Shown: one piece after another, positions 16,200-24,121 of the stretch | How positions within the stretch are numbered: the first letter of the stretch is position 1 | Layout of the letters: every line of letters begins with the position of its first letter | Assembly: GCA_024413875.1 (NCBI GenBank) | Contig: JAKSVY010000009.1 | Location: 1-37,298 of the forward strand | Length of the DNA: 37,298 bases | Reading direction: 5' to 3' | Origin: Bacilli bacterium | GTDB taxonomy: Bacteria; Bacillota_I; Bacilli_A; RFN20; CAG-826 | Made by a program: the position numbers and the translations under genes | Notes under the pieces: model-generated | What the model saw: only the letters and a program-made list of their open reading frames with translations | Told to the model about the DNA's origin: nothing | Database searches by the model: none

Positions 16200-17441
16200 T
16201 TATAATCTTTTTTGTGTATCTACATCAAAAAGAATGAATGAATCGGAATTTAAATTTAATCCTAACTTTTCTGATTCTTTATACTTTTTATCTGATTTAA
16301 AAGTTATCTCTTGTCCAAATAAATTAGCATGAACAACATAGGATAAACCAACCAACTCGGATCTAATTACAGTAGCAGTAAATATGCCTTCATCAGTAAT
16401 AGAAATGTTATCTCCTCTAAATCCAATGATGACTTTTTCTAGGTTTTGAACTTTTGCTTTTTGTTCTTCGTTTAATGTTAAAGATTCACCGCTTTGTGTG
16501 ATTAATCGATTATTAGTGATTGAGCACTCAATCAAATTCATTGGAGGCACTCCAAAGAATTGCGATACAAATGTGTTATTTGGTTTTGTTAACACTTCTT
16601 CATTAGTGCCTACTTGTTCGATTTCTCCGTCTTTTAAAATAACCACTCTATCCGCTAACGTGTAAGCATCATTTTGATCATGGCTAACTAAAATTGTTAT
16701 ACATCCACATTTTTGATGAACTTTATAAATCAATTCTCTAGCGTTCTTTTTTAGTTTCACATCAAGGTTAGATAATGGTTCATCTAAAAGAAGAATTTTT
16801 GGTTCTTTTAACATTGCCTTAGCGAGGGCAACTCTTTGTTTTTGTCCACCTGATAATGTTGATGTTTTTTGCTTTATGAAAGATGAAATTTCTAATAATT
16901 CCACTACATCCTCAACTCTTTTGTTTATTTCGTCTTGGTTTAATCTTTGATAAGTAAACAAAGGAGTATCTTTGGTTTTCTTTAAGATTTTAAGTTCAGA
17001 TTTGAGTTCTTTTTTCTTTTGTTTGTCACTTTTTGCTAGTTCTACAATTTGTGATTTTACTTCATTTATTTTGTCTTTATTTACACCTAATACTTGGTTT
17101 CCTTTTTTATCAAGAAGCGGACGATAAAAAACTTTTTGTCTTAATGGTAATTCAAGGTTTTGAATAACACTCAATTGAGGATATAAAGCATAGCTTTGGA
17201 ACACCATCGCAACACTTCTATCTTTAAGTTCAATGTCTCTTGCGTTTTTATTATCAATAATTACATCACCTGAATAATTTTCTTCAAGTCCCGCAAGAAT
17301 TCTTAGTAAAGTAGTTTTACCTGAACCAGAGGTACCTAAAACTACTAATAGTTCATTATCATTAGCTAAAAAAGAGACATCTTTTAATGCTTGAACGTTG
17401 TTATCAAATGTTTTAGATATATTTTTTATTTCTAGGCTCAT
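16200..17441 (-). CDS. MalK/MsmK-type sugar ABC ATPase with a Lys-rich insertion
   Basis: A 413-residue ATPase. Walker A is GTSGSGKTT (36-44), Q-loop Q82 (MVFQSYALYP), signature LSGGQKQRVALAKAM from 196, Walker B ILLLDEP (216-222), switch H254. A C-terminal TOBE-like domain (about 300-413) is present. Between Q-loop and signature there is an insertion of about 65 residues (about 103-168), highly charged and probably coiled coil (QKKKELKSELKILKK). MalK proteins lack it; Mycoplasma sugar ATPases have insertions in a similar place. The gene has no Shine-Dalgarno and a TATAAT ten bases before the ATG. It probably energises the permeases of the neighbouring operon, perhaps others too. Confidence 0.9.
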   Translation of the reverse strand: MSLEIKNISKTFDNNVQALKDVSFLANDNELLVVLGTSGSGKTTLLRILAGLEENYSGDVIIDNKNARDIELKDRSVAMVFQSYALYPQLSVIQNLELPLRQKVFYRPLLDKKGNQVLGVNKDKINEVKSQIVELAKSDKQKKKELKSELKILKKTKDTPLFTYQRLNQDEINKRVEDVVELLEISSFIKQKTSTLSGGQKQRVALAKAMLKEPKILLLDEPLSNLDVKLKKNARELIYKVHQKCGCITILVSHDQNDAYTLADRVVILKDGEIEQVGTNEEVLTKPNNTFVSQFFGVPPMNLIECSITNNRLITQSGESLTLNEEQKAKVQNLEKVIIGFRGDNISITDEGIFTATVIRSELVGLSYVVHANLFGQEITFKSDKKYKESEKLGLNLNSDSFILFDVDTQKRL

Positions 17442-17451
17442 CTTAAATGTA

Positions 17452-17457
17452 ATTATA
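17452..17457 (-). promoter_or_regulatory. -10 box of the MalK-type ATPase gene
   Basis: TATAAT on the minus strand, ten bases before the start codon and just after the terminator hairpin of the upstream gene. The -35 (ATGAAC) is poor. It implies an independent, leaderless transcript. Confidence 0.55.
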
Positions 17458-17460
17458 TAA

Positions 17461-17487
17461 AAATCCTACGAATAGTTCATAGGATTT
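17461..17487 (-). terminator. Terminator of the 1092-residue protein gene
   Basis: A 12-bp stem with one G-U pair (AAATCCTACGAA at 17461-17472, TTCATAGGATTT at 17476-17487) and a three-base loop. On the minus strand it is followed by a T-rich run. It separates this gene from the downstream ATPase gene. Confidence 0.7.
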
Positions 17488-17500
17488 ATATTATAAGTTA

Positions 17501-20500
17501 TTATTCAACTGGAATTACGAAGGCCGCTTTGCCTGCTGATAATTTTAAAGATAATGTTTTTGAGTTCATATTTACATATCTTACAGTACCAGCTTCATAA
17601 ACAATCGCATATGAATATGTTTTTGTGAATGTTAACTTTGCGGTTTGGATAATGTTGTTAGCGAAGTTATTGTAAACATTCTCTACTGCATACATATATG
17701 TATTTGGATTATTTTTATTTCTTAATCCTGTAACTAATACCCAGTCTTTAGATGATGTTACAGATGATAAATTACCATAGGTAGTCTCGTAATATTCATT
17801 CATAAGCTTCAAAGCTGCAGTATAGCAAGATGAAGTGCTACTACCGATATAGTATTTATACACTCTTGACCATTCATATTCGAAATCCATATAAACATTT
17901 TCGAAATTTCTAATTTGACTAATCATTCCTTGCACATAGTAGAACATTGGATTCTTATTACCATTAGTGTCTAGCATTGTTGATGATTCAATCCAGTTTT
18001 CTGCGCCGGTCACTGAACGACATTGATAGACGAAATATGAGATATGCTTAACACCAAATGCTAAAAGCATATTGTTCATCCATCCAACATCAATTGGAGT
18101 AATTTCACGTGTTCCGTAATACATTAATGATTGAGTGACAACACGTAATTCAAGGTCATATTTTTTGCAAATCTTGCTAGCGATTAAAAGGTTTTCAATC
18201 GTACATAGGTCAAGACCCTTACTTTCATATTTCCAACCTTTATCATTGGATGTGAATGGATATAAGTCATATTGGATATAATCATTTTGAGTTGCTTCAA
18301 CATACTTTTCTAAATATTTTTCGTAGTTTGCAACTTGAGTAGGCATTAAGTTATTAACATAGTTAGAGTAACTTGGTGATTCATCTGAACCTTCACCAGT
18401 TAAAATTAATTCTGACGCTGCCATTGGGTTTAAGTTAGCGTTAACCACGAAGTCTTCTCTGTTGAGTTTCTTTAAAACACGATGAAGCGATCTAAAGATT
18501 TCTCTACAACCAACATCTAATTGATGATAGTTTTGTTCATCACCAACAGAAACTCCAAACATACATGGATAGTTAATATAAAGATTCAATCTAGATTCTA
18601 CAATCGCATCTAAATCAGCTTCAGTATTAATCATATAGTTTCTTCCAGCAATATTAATTTGTTGACCAAAGATTGTTTCAGTTCTTCTAGAGATATCTCT
18701 AAACAAATCATCAGAAAGCATTACTTTGATGTTATGTTTTGTTGCCATATTTAATAATTCAAGAAGTCCATTTGATAATGTGTTTACACTTGCACCTACG
18801 TGAAGAGCTTGTTCATACCAAATATTTAAACCAGTACTCTTATATTGTTCCATAGTGAAATCATTAATATGTTGAGTATAGTTATTGTTATTGGTTGATG
18901 ATGAAGATGAAGAATATGCGTGCATATTTAAAGTATTGTTACCGTGAACAAATTCTGGTCTTACGTTAGTTGCGCTAGTAACTGTGATATTAATTGGTTG
19001 AAGATAAGTATTTGTTAAGTTCTTTAAATATAGATTAATAACACCGCTTTGCTTTTGATTATTAACTGTTTCTAATTGTTCAATTAAAGCAGCATTTGGA
19101 ATTGATAAGTTATTTCCATCATGTTCATAAGGAATTTCATTATTTCCACAAGTAATTCGGTAAATATCTGTATATCCACTTAATGAAAGGTAGTTAGCAT
19201 CACCATATGCGATTGATGTTGATATAACAGGTTGAGTGATTAATTCAATAACGTTCATATATTTTGTTTCTGTATAAAGTAAACCATCAGATAGATATTT
19301 AACTGTAACAGCGTGTTCTCCTAAACCTAATTGTTCTTTTTTGATTGCGATAGCTTTGCTATCAATATAAACATATCTTGTGTTGTTTACTGGAACAAGT
19401 GAAGTTCCATCAACAGTTACTTTAACAACTGTTTGAGGTTGCTTTCTAGTTTTAAAGTTAACATAGGTATCACTGCTATTGATGTATGTATCACTTGTTT
19501 CGTATGTTTCAGGTGTTTCTTCCGCTCTATGAATTTGAATATTATCAAAACAATACTTACCGGCACTTGAACCTTGAATGATAAGGAATCTTCCATCGCT
19601 AGTCATATTCTTTCCTTTGAAGAAGTTATAAGTTTGCCATTCATTAGCTTTTTTTGTTTCAATAGTTGTATTTGTAAATCCATCAAGGAAGTTTGTTGTT
19701 TGGTTAGCATTAACAGCAACATCACTATAGATATCGATAGAAACGTAATCGTTTTCACCGAGTTGTGAATATATTGCGCTTCCAAGATATAAACCCATAT
19801 ATCCGCTTGTTTTTGTAAATGTGAATGATCTTAATCCTTCTGTTTTATGTTCATAATCAAAGCCATAGCTTGTGACAATTCCTGCGCTGGCATTAGTGAA
19901 AACATATTGTTGAGGAGCAACGTAATTATCAATACCTGTAGATGAGTGGCCAGGTGAATAGAACATAAATGGATTTGTTGAATTTGTTAAAAGACCACCA
20001 CATTCAAAACCATTAGCAGTTAATGGAGTTGTAACTGGATGAACGTTATCAAGATAGATACTTGTGCCACTTGAAATTCCGCCATAAATAACAGCGTCAG
20101 TGGCAATATCAGTTTCATAATACGCTCTTGTATAAGAGAATTCTTTCCATTCGCTTGTAATTCCATAACCAGTGTTATTTGCTTCATAGCAAACACCACG
20201 TCCATTTGATAATCGTCTAAAGTCGATTGTTGGAGCGCTTGTCTTTGCGTAAAAATTTATAGCAACAACATTAGGATTAGCAAAAACAGCATTTAAATAT
20301 TCTTGTGAGAATCTAAGTCCATAGTTCCAAGAACTATTAATCATTCTTAATGCTTTGGATCCATTAATACCTTCATTATCCACTACATCAAGAGTGCTAA
20401 TGTTTCTTTCAATACTGATGAATGAATTTATTTCACCATCATCAAATGTAACGGTTTCACTATATGGGCTCATATAGCGAGTATCTACTGATGTGATTGT

Positions 20501-20779
20501 GCTTTTAAATCCACTTGGATGGGTAGCATTTACAATTTGCCCCACAGAAGGTGTCTTAAAAACAGGTCCATCTTGGTTGTGATTACAACAAATCCAATAT
20601 TCACGAACACCAGATTCATCATATGTTGGAGTAATTTCTTCATAGTGATTCCAGTGGCATGCAGAACTATGTGATTCGTTAGTAGCGTGAATCATTTTAA
20701 ATGATGTTGCTGAGATTGCTGAAAACACTGTGATAACGCTAGAAGAAAGAAGAATGACTAATGATTGTTTCTTATTCAT
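17501..20779 (-). CDS. Large exported protein with tandem binding modules and a hydrolase-like barrel
   Basis: A 1092-residue protein with an N-terminal signal sequence (hydrophobic about 7-27, no lipobox). A small Cys/His-rich motif follows (about 38-70: CHWNHYEEITPTYDESG, then YWICCNHNQ). Modules A (about 105-250) and B (about 255-420) are homologous to those of the lipoprotein at 14106-15980. Residues about 440-605 look like Ig-like linkers. A TIM barrel follows (about 610-1000) with LSDDLF, FGVSVGDEQN (DE at 747-748), VNANLNP, YDLYP and ISYFVYQCR. The same order is seen in the lipoprotein at 7654-9219. The DE pair is the candidate acid/base. Probably an extracellular glycan-degrading enzyme; family and substrate unknown. 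Confidence 0.8.
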   Translation of the reverse strand: MNKKQSLVILLSSSVITVFSAISATSFKMIHATNESHSSACHWNHYEEITPTYDESGVREYWICCNHNQDGPVFKTPSVGQIVNATHPSGFKSTITSVDTRYMSPYSETVTFDDGEINSFISIERNISTLDVVDNEGINGSKALRMINSSWNYGLRFSQEYLNAVFANPNVVAINFYAKTSAPTIDFRRLSNGRGVCYEANNTGYGITSEWKEFSYTRAYYETDIATDAVIYGGISSGTSIYLDNVHPVTTPLTANGFECGGLLTNSTNPFMFYSPGHSSTGIDNYVAPQQYVFTNASAGIVTSYGFDYEHKTEGLRSFTFTKTSGYMGLYLGSAIYSQLGENDYVSIDIYSDVAVNANQTTNFLDGFTNTTIETKKANEWQTYNFFKGKNMTSDGRFLIIQGSSAGKYCFDNIQIHRAEETPETYETSDTYINSSDTYVNFKTRKQPQTVVKVTVDGTSLVPVNNTRYVYIDSKAIAIKKEQLGLGEHAVTVKYLSDGLLYTETKYMNVIELITQPVISTSIAYGDANYLSLSGYTDIYRITCGNNEIPYEHDGNNLSIPNAALIEQLETVNNQKQSGVINLYLKNLTNTYLQPINITVTSATNVRPEFVHGNNTLNMHAYSSSSSSTNNNNYTQHINDFTMEQYKSTGLNIWYEQALHVGASVNTLSNGLLELLNMATKHNIKVMLSDDLFRDISRRTETIFGQQINIAGRNYMINTEADLDAIVESRLNLYINYPCMFGVSVGDEQNYHQLDVGCREIFRSLHRVLKKLNREDFVVNANLNPMAASELILTGEGSDESPSYSNYVNNLMPTQVANYEKYLEKYVEATQNDYIQYDLYPFTSNDKGWKYESKGLDLCTIENLLIASKICKKYDLELRVVTQSLMYYGTREITPIDVGWMNNMLLAFGVKHISYFVYQCRSVTGAENWIESSTMLDTNGNKNPMFYYVQGMISQIRNFENVYMDFEYEWSRVYKYYIGSSTSSCYTAALKLMNEYYETTYGNLSSVTSSKDWVLVTGLRNKNNPNTYMYAVENVYNNFANNIIQTAKLTFTKTYSYAIVYEAGTVRYVNMNSKTLSLKLSAGKAAFVIPVE

Positions 20780-20788
20780 ATCTATTTA

Positions 20789-20817
20789 ATTCTAATATAG
20801 TCATATCTTAGATACAA
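20789..20817 (-). promoter_or_regulatory. Promoter of the 1092-residue protein gene
   Basis: TTGTAT (20812-20817), 17-base spacer, TAGAAT (20789-20794) on the minus strand. The -10 ends nine bases before the ATG and no Shine-Dalgarno is present, so the mRNA should be leaderless. Confidence 0.6.
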
Positions 20818-20835
20818 TCTTGATTATTTTAAGGA

Positions 20836-20866
20836 AAAATAAAAAGGATTAGAATTCCTCTAATCC
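20836..20866 (-). terminator. Rho-independent terminator after the diacylglycerol kinase gene
   Basis: An 8-bp stem (GGATTAGA at 20846-20853, TCTAATCC at 20859-20866) with a five-base loop, followed on the minus strand by TTTTTATTTTT. Confidence 0.85.
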
Positions 20867-20878
20867 CTTATTTGTTAA

Positions 20879-21724
20879 TTAGTCTTTTACAACGCGGTAT
20901 GAAGTAACATTTTCAACGACTTCACCATCGATTTGAAGACCCATTGGTTGATCAAATTCAACTAAGATATCTTTACCTTGTCTAATATCAACCATCTTTG
21001 TGTGCTTAACGTGTTTACCTTTGAAAATGCTTGGGAAGACACATAAGACTTTGAGTTTGCTTGCATTGTAAACAACACATGATGATACTAAGTCTGAGTT
21101 ACGATCTTGGTTTGGAGTAATTGCCATACCACCACCATAATAACGGCCATTCATACCAGAAGCTAAGTAAACCTTCTTGTATTCTTTTGTAACACCATCA
21201 ACTGTTACTTTTGCGTTTGGTCTTGTATAACCTTTGAAGAGTAAGCCAATAACAATCTTTGCATAGTTAATTTCTGTCTTGCCTTGTCTTTTCATTTCAT
21301 CAGCAACAACGCATGCCATACCATCGATACCATAGCCAATGCCGTTGAGGTAACGTGTTTCTGTGCCGTTGATGATTACCTTTGGTAATCTCTTAACATA
21401 TTCATTGAGTTCAACCATGTCATCAAATACTTTATCAGCAACGTCATTCATGAAGTCGTTACCAGTACCTGATTTGTGTAAGTAAATCTTGCATGGAAGT
21501 TCTTTACCATAAACCATGTTAGCGAATTTATTAAGTGTTCCATCTCCCCCAAGAAGAACAACCATATCTTCTGCAGTAAATTTTTCTAAAACTGAAGCAT
21601 CAACGCCAATGCATGAAGCTACTTCGAATTTTCCATATTTTGCTTCGAGTTTTGTTAATGTTTCATCTTTTGTTTGTTCGCACTTTCCGTTGTTTGCGAG
21701 TGGGTTGTAGTATAAATAGTTCAT
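20879..21724 (-). CDS. Diacylglycerol kinase-family lipid kinase
   Basis: A 281-residue DagK/YegS-type enzyme. It has an N-terminal nucleotide-binding fold with NPLANNGKC near the start and the diagnostic LLGGDGTLN loop (GGDGT 59-63). The C-terminal beta-domain holds GMNGRYYGGGMAITPNQDRNSD, which carries the acidic residues of the family. It phosphorylates diacylglycerol, or a related lipid, at the cytoplasmic membrane face to return it to phosphatidic acid. The gene starts three bases after the acyltransferase stop, with AAGGGG as ribosome binding site, so the two form a phosphatidate-supplying operon. Confidence 0.9.
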   Translation of the reverse strand: MNYLYYNPLANNGKCEQTKDETLTKLEAKYGKFEVASCIGVDASVLEKFTAEDMVVLLGGDGTLNKFANMVYGKELPCKIYLHKSGTGNDFMNDVADKVFDDMVELNEYVKRLPKVIINGTETRYLNGIGYGIDGMACVVADEMKRQGKTEINYAKIVIGLLFKGYTRPNAKVTVDGVTKEYKKVYLASGMNGRYYGGGMAITPNQDRNSDLVSSCVVYNASKLKVLCVFPSIFKGKHVKHTKMVDIRQGKDILVEFDQPMGLQIDGEVVENVTSYRVVKD

Positions 21725-21727
21725 TGT

Positions 21728-22564
21728 TTATTCCCCTTCTTTCTCCCCTAAGTAATCAATGTAATATTTTCTAACAATTGAAGAAATTTCTCCTGTTGTT
21801 AAATCCTTAAAACTGTCGTAATCAAGAACATCTAAAATGTCCATATCGACATGAGTGACTTTAAATGGATAATCTTCAGCGATTTTCCATGTATTTTTAA
21901 ATCCAACAATTACAATTGGAACTTCTGCTCTCTTAGCAATGTTAAATACACCGGCACGGAATGGAAGTAATTTTCTTGTTTTGCTTCTTGTTCCTTCTGG
22001 AGAAATAGCAATAGATCCATATCCTTTTTTGATGTAATCAATTGATTTTAGGATTGCTTTCATTCCTTCTGCATCATCATCTCTATTTACAGGGATAAAA
22101 CCAGCTTTATGGATGAATGAGCCCGCTAATGGGATTCTCATGTTTTCAGGCTTAGTAACACAGATAATATGTTTTCTATGCATCTTATCCATAATATAGA
22201 TTGGATCAAATTTTGATGTGTGGTTATAAACGATTAGACATGGTCCATTAGGAACTTGTCTTAAACCTGTTTTGTGTAATTTAGCGTTAGATAATAAATC
22301 AATTTGGTGAACCACTTCATAAACTAAGAAGTTTGCAAATTTACCAGGTTTTTTAACTTCTTTTTTCTTATTAATAAATAAAGAAGCAATAAATAAGATT
22401 AATGCGATAACAATAAGCCAGAAGAAATATCCTACTGGAATACCAAGGGCGGTTGTTACAAAGGCATACCATTTAAGGCCTAATCCATGAGCGTAAAAAC
22501 CGAAGTAATAGGCTACTCCTGATGATGCTAATGCTAATAAAATGAGTGTAATTGTAAGTGTCAT
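21728..22564 (-). CDS. plsC: 1-acyl-glycerol-3-phosphate acyltransferase (PlsC family)
   Basis: A 278-residue membrane enzyme. Two hydrophobic segments fill the first 65 residues. The acyltransferase domain follows with the HX4D motif NHTSKFD (H115, D120), FIPVNRDDDAEG (156-167) and SPEGTRSKT (188-196). It makes phosphatidic acid from lysophosphatidic acid. The N-terminal membrane part is longer than in E. coli PlsC, as usual in Bacilli. It is the first gene of the plsC-dagK pair. The gene has no Shine-Dalgarno; an extended TGATATAAT promoter box lies ten bases before the ATG. Confidence 0.9.
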   Translation of the reverse strand: MTLTITLILLALASSGVAYYFGFYAHGLGLKWYAFVTTALGIPVGYFFWLIVIALILFIASLFINKKKEVKKPGKFANFLVYEVVHQIDLLSNAKLHKTGLRQVPNGPCLIVYNHTSKFDPIYIMDKMHRKHIICVTKPENMRIPLAGSFIHKAGFIPVNRDDDAEGMKAILKSIDYIKKGYGSIAISPEGTRSKTRKLLPFRAGVFNIAKRAEVPIVIVGFKNTWKIAEDYPFKVTHVDMDILDVLDYDSFKDLTTGEISSIVRKYYIDYLGEKEGE

Positions 22565-22574
22565 AACTTGAAAG

Positions 22575-22580
22575 ATTATA
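22575..22580 (-). promoter_or_regulatory. Extended -10 box of plsC
   Basis: TGATATAAT on the minus strand (TATAAT at 22575-22580), ten bases before the start codon. No convincing -35 is seen, which the TGN extension can offset. Leaderless start predicted. Confidence 0.6.
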
Positions 22581-22629
22581 TCATAAAATCTTTAATGTGG
22601 TTGAATTTTTGTTTTTGCGTCTTTTTTAT

Positions 22630-22663
22630 AATATAAAAAGTGAACCATAAATCGGCCCACTTT
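22630..22663 (-). terminator. Terminator of proS
   Basis: A 10-bp stem with two G-U pairs (22637-22646 with 22654-22663) and a seven-base loop, followed on the minus strand by TTATATTATAAAAAAG. Confidence 0.65.
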
Positions 22664-22676
22664 CTATCTTTATTAA

Positions 22677-24107
22677 TTAATACGCACGTGCGAATAAGAC
22701 AACTTTAGATGCTTTCTTACCACAGCAAGGGCAAGTATCACCAAATGGTTTTTGTTCAAATGGCATACATCTTGATGTTGCTTGGTAAAGTTCTTTAATC
22801 TTGTTTTCACAAGCTTCTTCACCACACCACATCATTTCAGCGTAGCCACCCTTTTCATCAAGAGCTTTTTGAAGTTCATCAAGTGATGTAACTTTTGTCA
22901 TGTGATTTGCTAAGTATTCACTTGCTTTAGCGTACATTTCATCATGAATTGTGTTAAATAAGTCTTTAACTGTTGAAACAACATCACCTTCATTAACTGT
23001 GAGCTTTTGTCCATCATTACGTTTTGCAAGAACACAGACTCCGTTTTGGATATCTCTTGGTCCAACTTCAAGACGTACTGGAACACCTTTCATTTCCCAT
23101 TCAGAATACTTCCATCCTGGTGTGTTGTTAGAATCGTCTAATTTAACACGAATACCTGCTGCTTTAAGTGCTTTATAGTATTCATTAGCCTTTTCCATAA
23201 CTTCAGGCTTCTTTTGTTGAATTGGAATAATAACAACTTGAATTGGTGCTACCTTTGGAGGGAGGACTAAACCATTGTCATCACCATGGACCATGATAAT
23301 AGCGCCTAAAAGTCTTGTAGATACACCCCAAGATGTTTCGTGTGGAGTGTGAGTCTTGTTATCCCTACCTAAGAATTGGATATTAAATGCTTTTGCAAAT
23401 CCTGTTCCGAAGTAGTGAGTTGTACCTGATTGTAAACCCTTTCCATCTGGCATAAGAGCTTCGATAGAATATGTTTCTTCTGCACCAGCAAATTTTTCTT
23501 TATCAGTCTTTTTACCCTTAACAAATGGGATAGCCATTAAATCACGTCCACATTCATCATATGTATTTAAGATTGTGATAGCGTCGTTCCTTGCTTCTTC
23601 TTCAGTTTCATACATAGTATGACCTTCTTGCCAAAGGAATTCACTACCTCTTAAGAAAGGGCGTGTTGTCTTTTCCCAACGAACAACTGAACACCATTGG
23701 TTATATTGAAGTGGAAGGTCACGGTATGAGTTAATAACTTTTGAGAAGTGATCACAGAAAATTGTTTCTGATGTTGGTCTAATAATTAACTTTTCTTCAA
23801 GTTGAGATTTACCACCAATAGTTGCAACTAAGCATTCAGGTGCAAAACCTTCAATGTGGTCTTTTTCTTTTTGAAGTAAGCTTTCTGGGATGACCATAGG
23901 CATATATACGTTTTGAACACCTAATTCTTTGAATTTAGCGTCTAAATCCTTTTGGATTAATTCCCAAATAGCGTAGCCGTATGGACGATAGATAATAAAT
24001 CCTTTTGTTGAGGAATAGTCCATTAATTCAGCTTTTTTACAGACGTCAGTGTACCATTGAGCAAAGTCGTCTTCTTGTCTTGTAATTGATTCATTCTTAT
24101 TTTCCAT
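22677..24107 (-). CDS. proS: Prolyl-tRNA synthetase, archaeal/eukaryotic type
   Basis: A 476-residue class II synthetase. Motif 1 lies around VQNVYMPMVIPES. Motif 2 is VVRWEKTTRPFLRGSEFLWQEGH and motif 3 is near WGVSTRLLGAIIMVHGDDNG. It lacks the insertion editing domain of typical bacterial ProRS (about 570 residues). It has the C-terminal zinc-type extension (CPCCGKK) and the terminal ARAY of the archaeal/eukaryotic type. That form occurs in Mollicutes, some clostridia and spirochaetes. An AAGGAG site precedes the ATG. The gene follows the degenerate EAL-like gene by 14 bases and ends at a hairpin. Confidence 0.96.
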   Translation of the reverse strand: MENKNESITRQEDDFAQWYTDVCKKAELMDYSSTKGFIIYRPYGYAIWELIQKDLDAKFKELGVQNVYMPMVIPESLLQKEKDHIEGFAPECLVATIGGKSQLEEKLIIRPTSETIFCDHFSKVINSYRDLPLQYNQWCSVVRWEKTTRPFLRGSEFLWQEGHTMYETEEEARNDAITILNTYDECGRDLMAIPFVKGKKTDKEKFAGAEETYSIEALMPDGKGLQSGTTHYFGTGFAKAFNIQFLGRDNKTHTPHETSWGVSTRLLGAIIMVHGDDNGLVLPPKVAPIQVVIIPIQQKKPEVMEKANEYYKALKAAGIRVKLDDSNNTPGWKYSEWEMKGVPVRLEVGPRDIQNGVCVLAKRNDGQKLTVNEGDVVSTVKDLFNTIHDEMYAKASEYLANHMTKVTSLDELQKALDEKGGYAEMMWCGEEACENKIKELYQATSRCMPFEQKPFGDTCPCCGKKASKVVLFARAY

Positions 24108-24121
24108 AAATAAGTTTCTCC

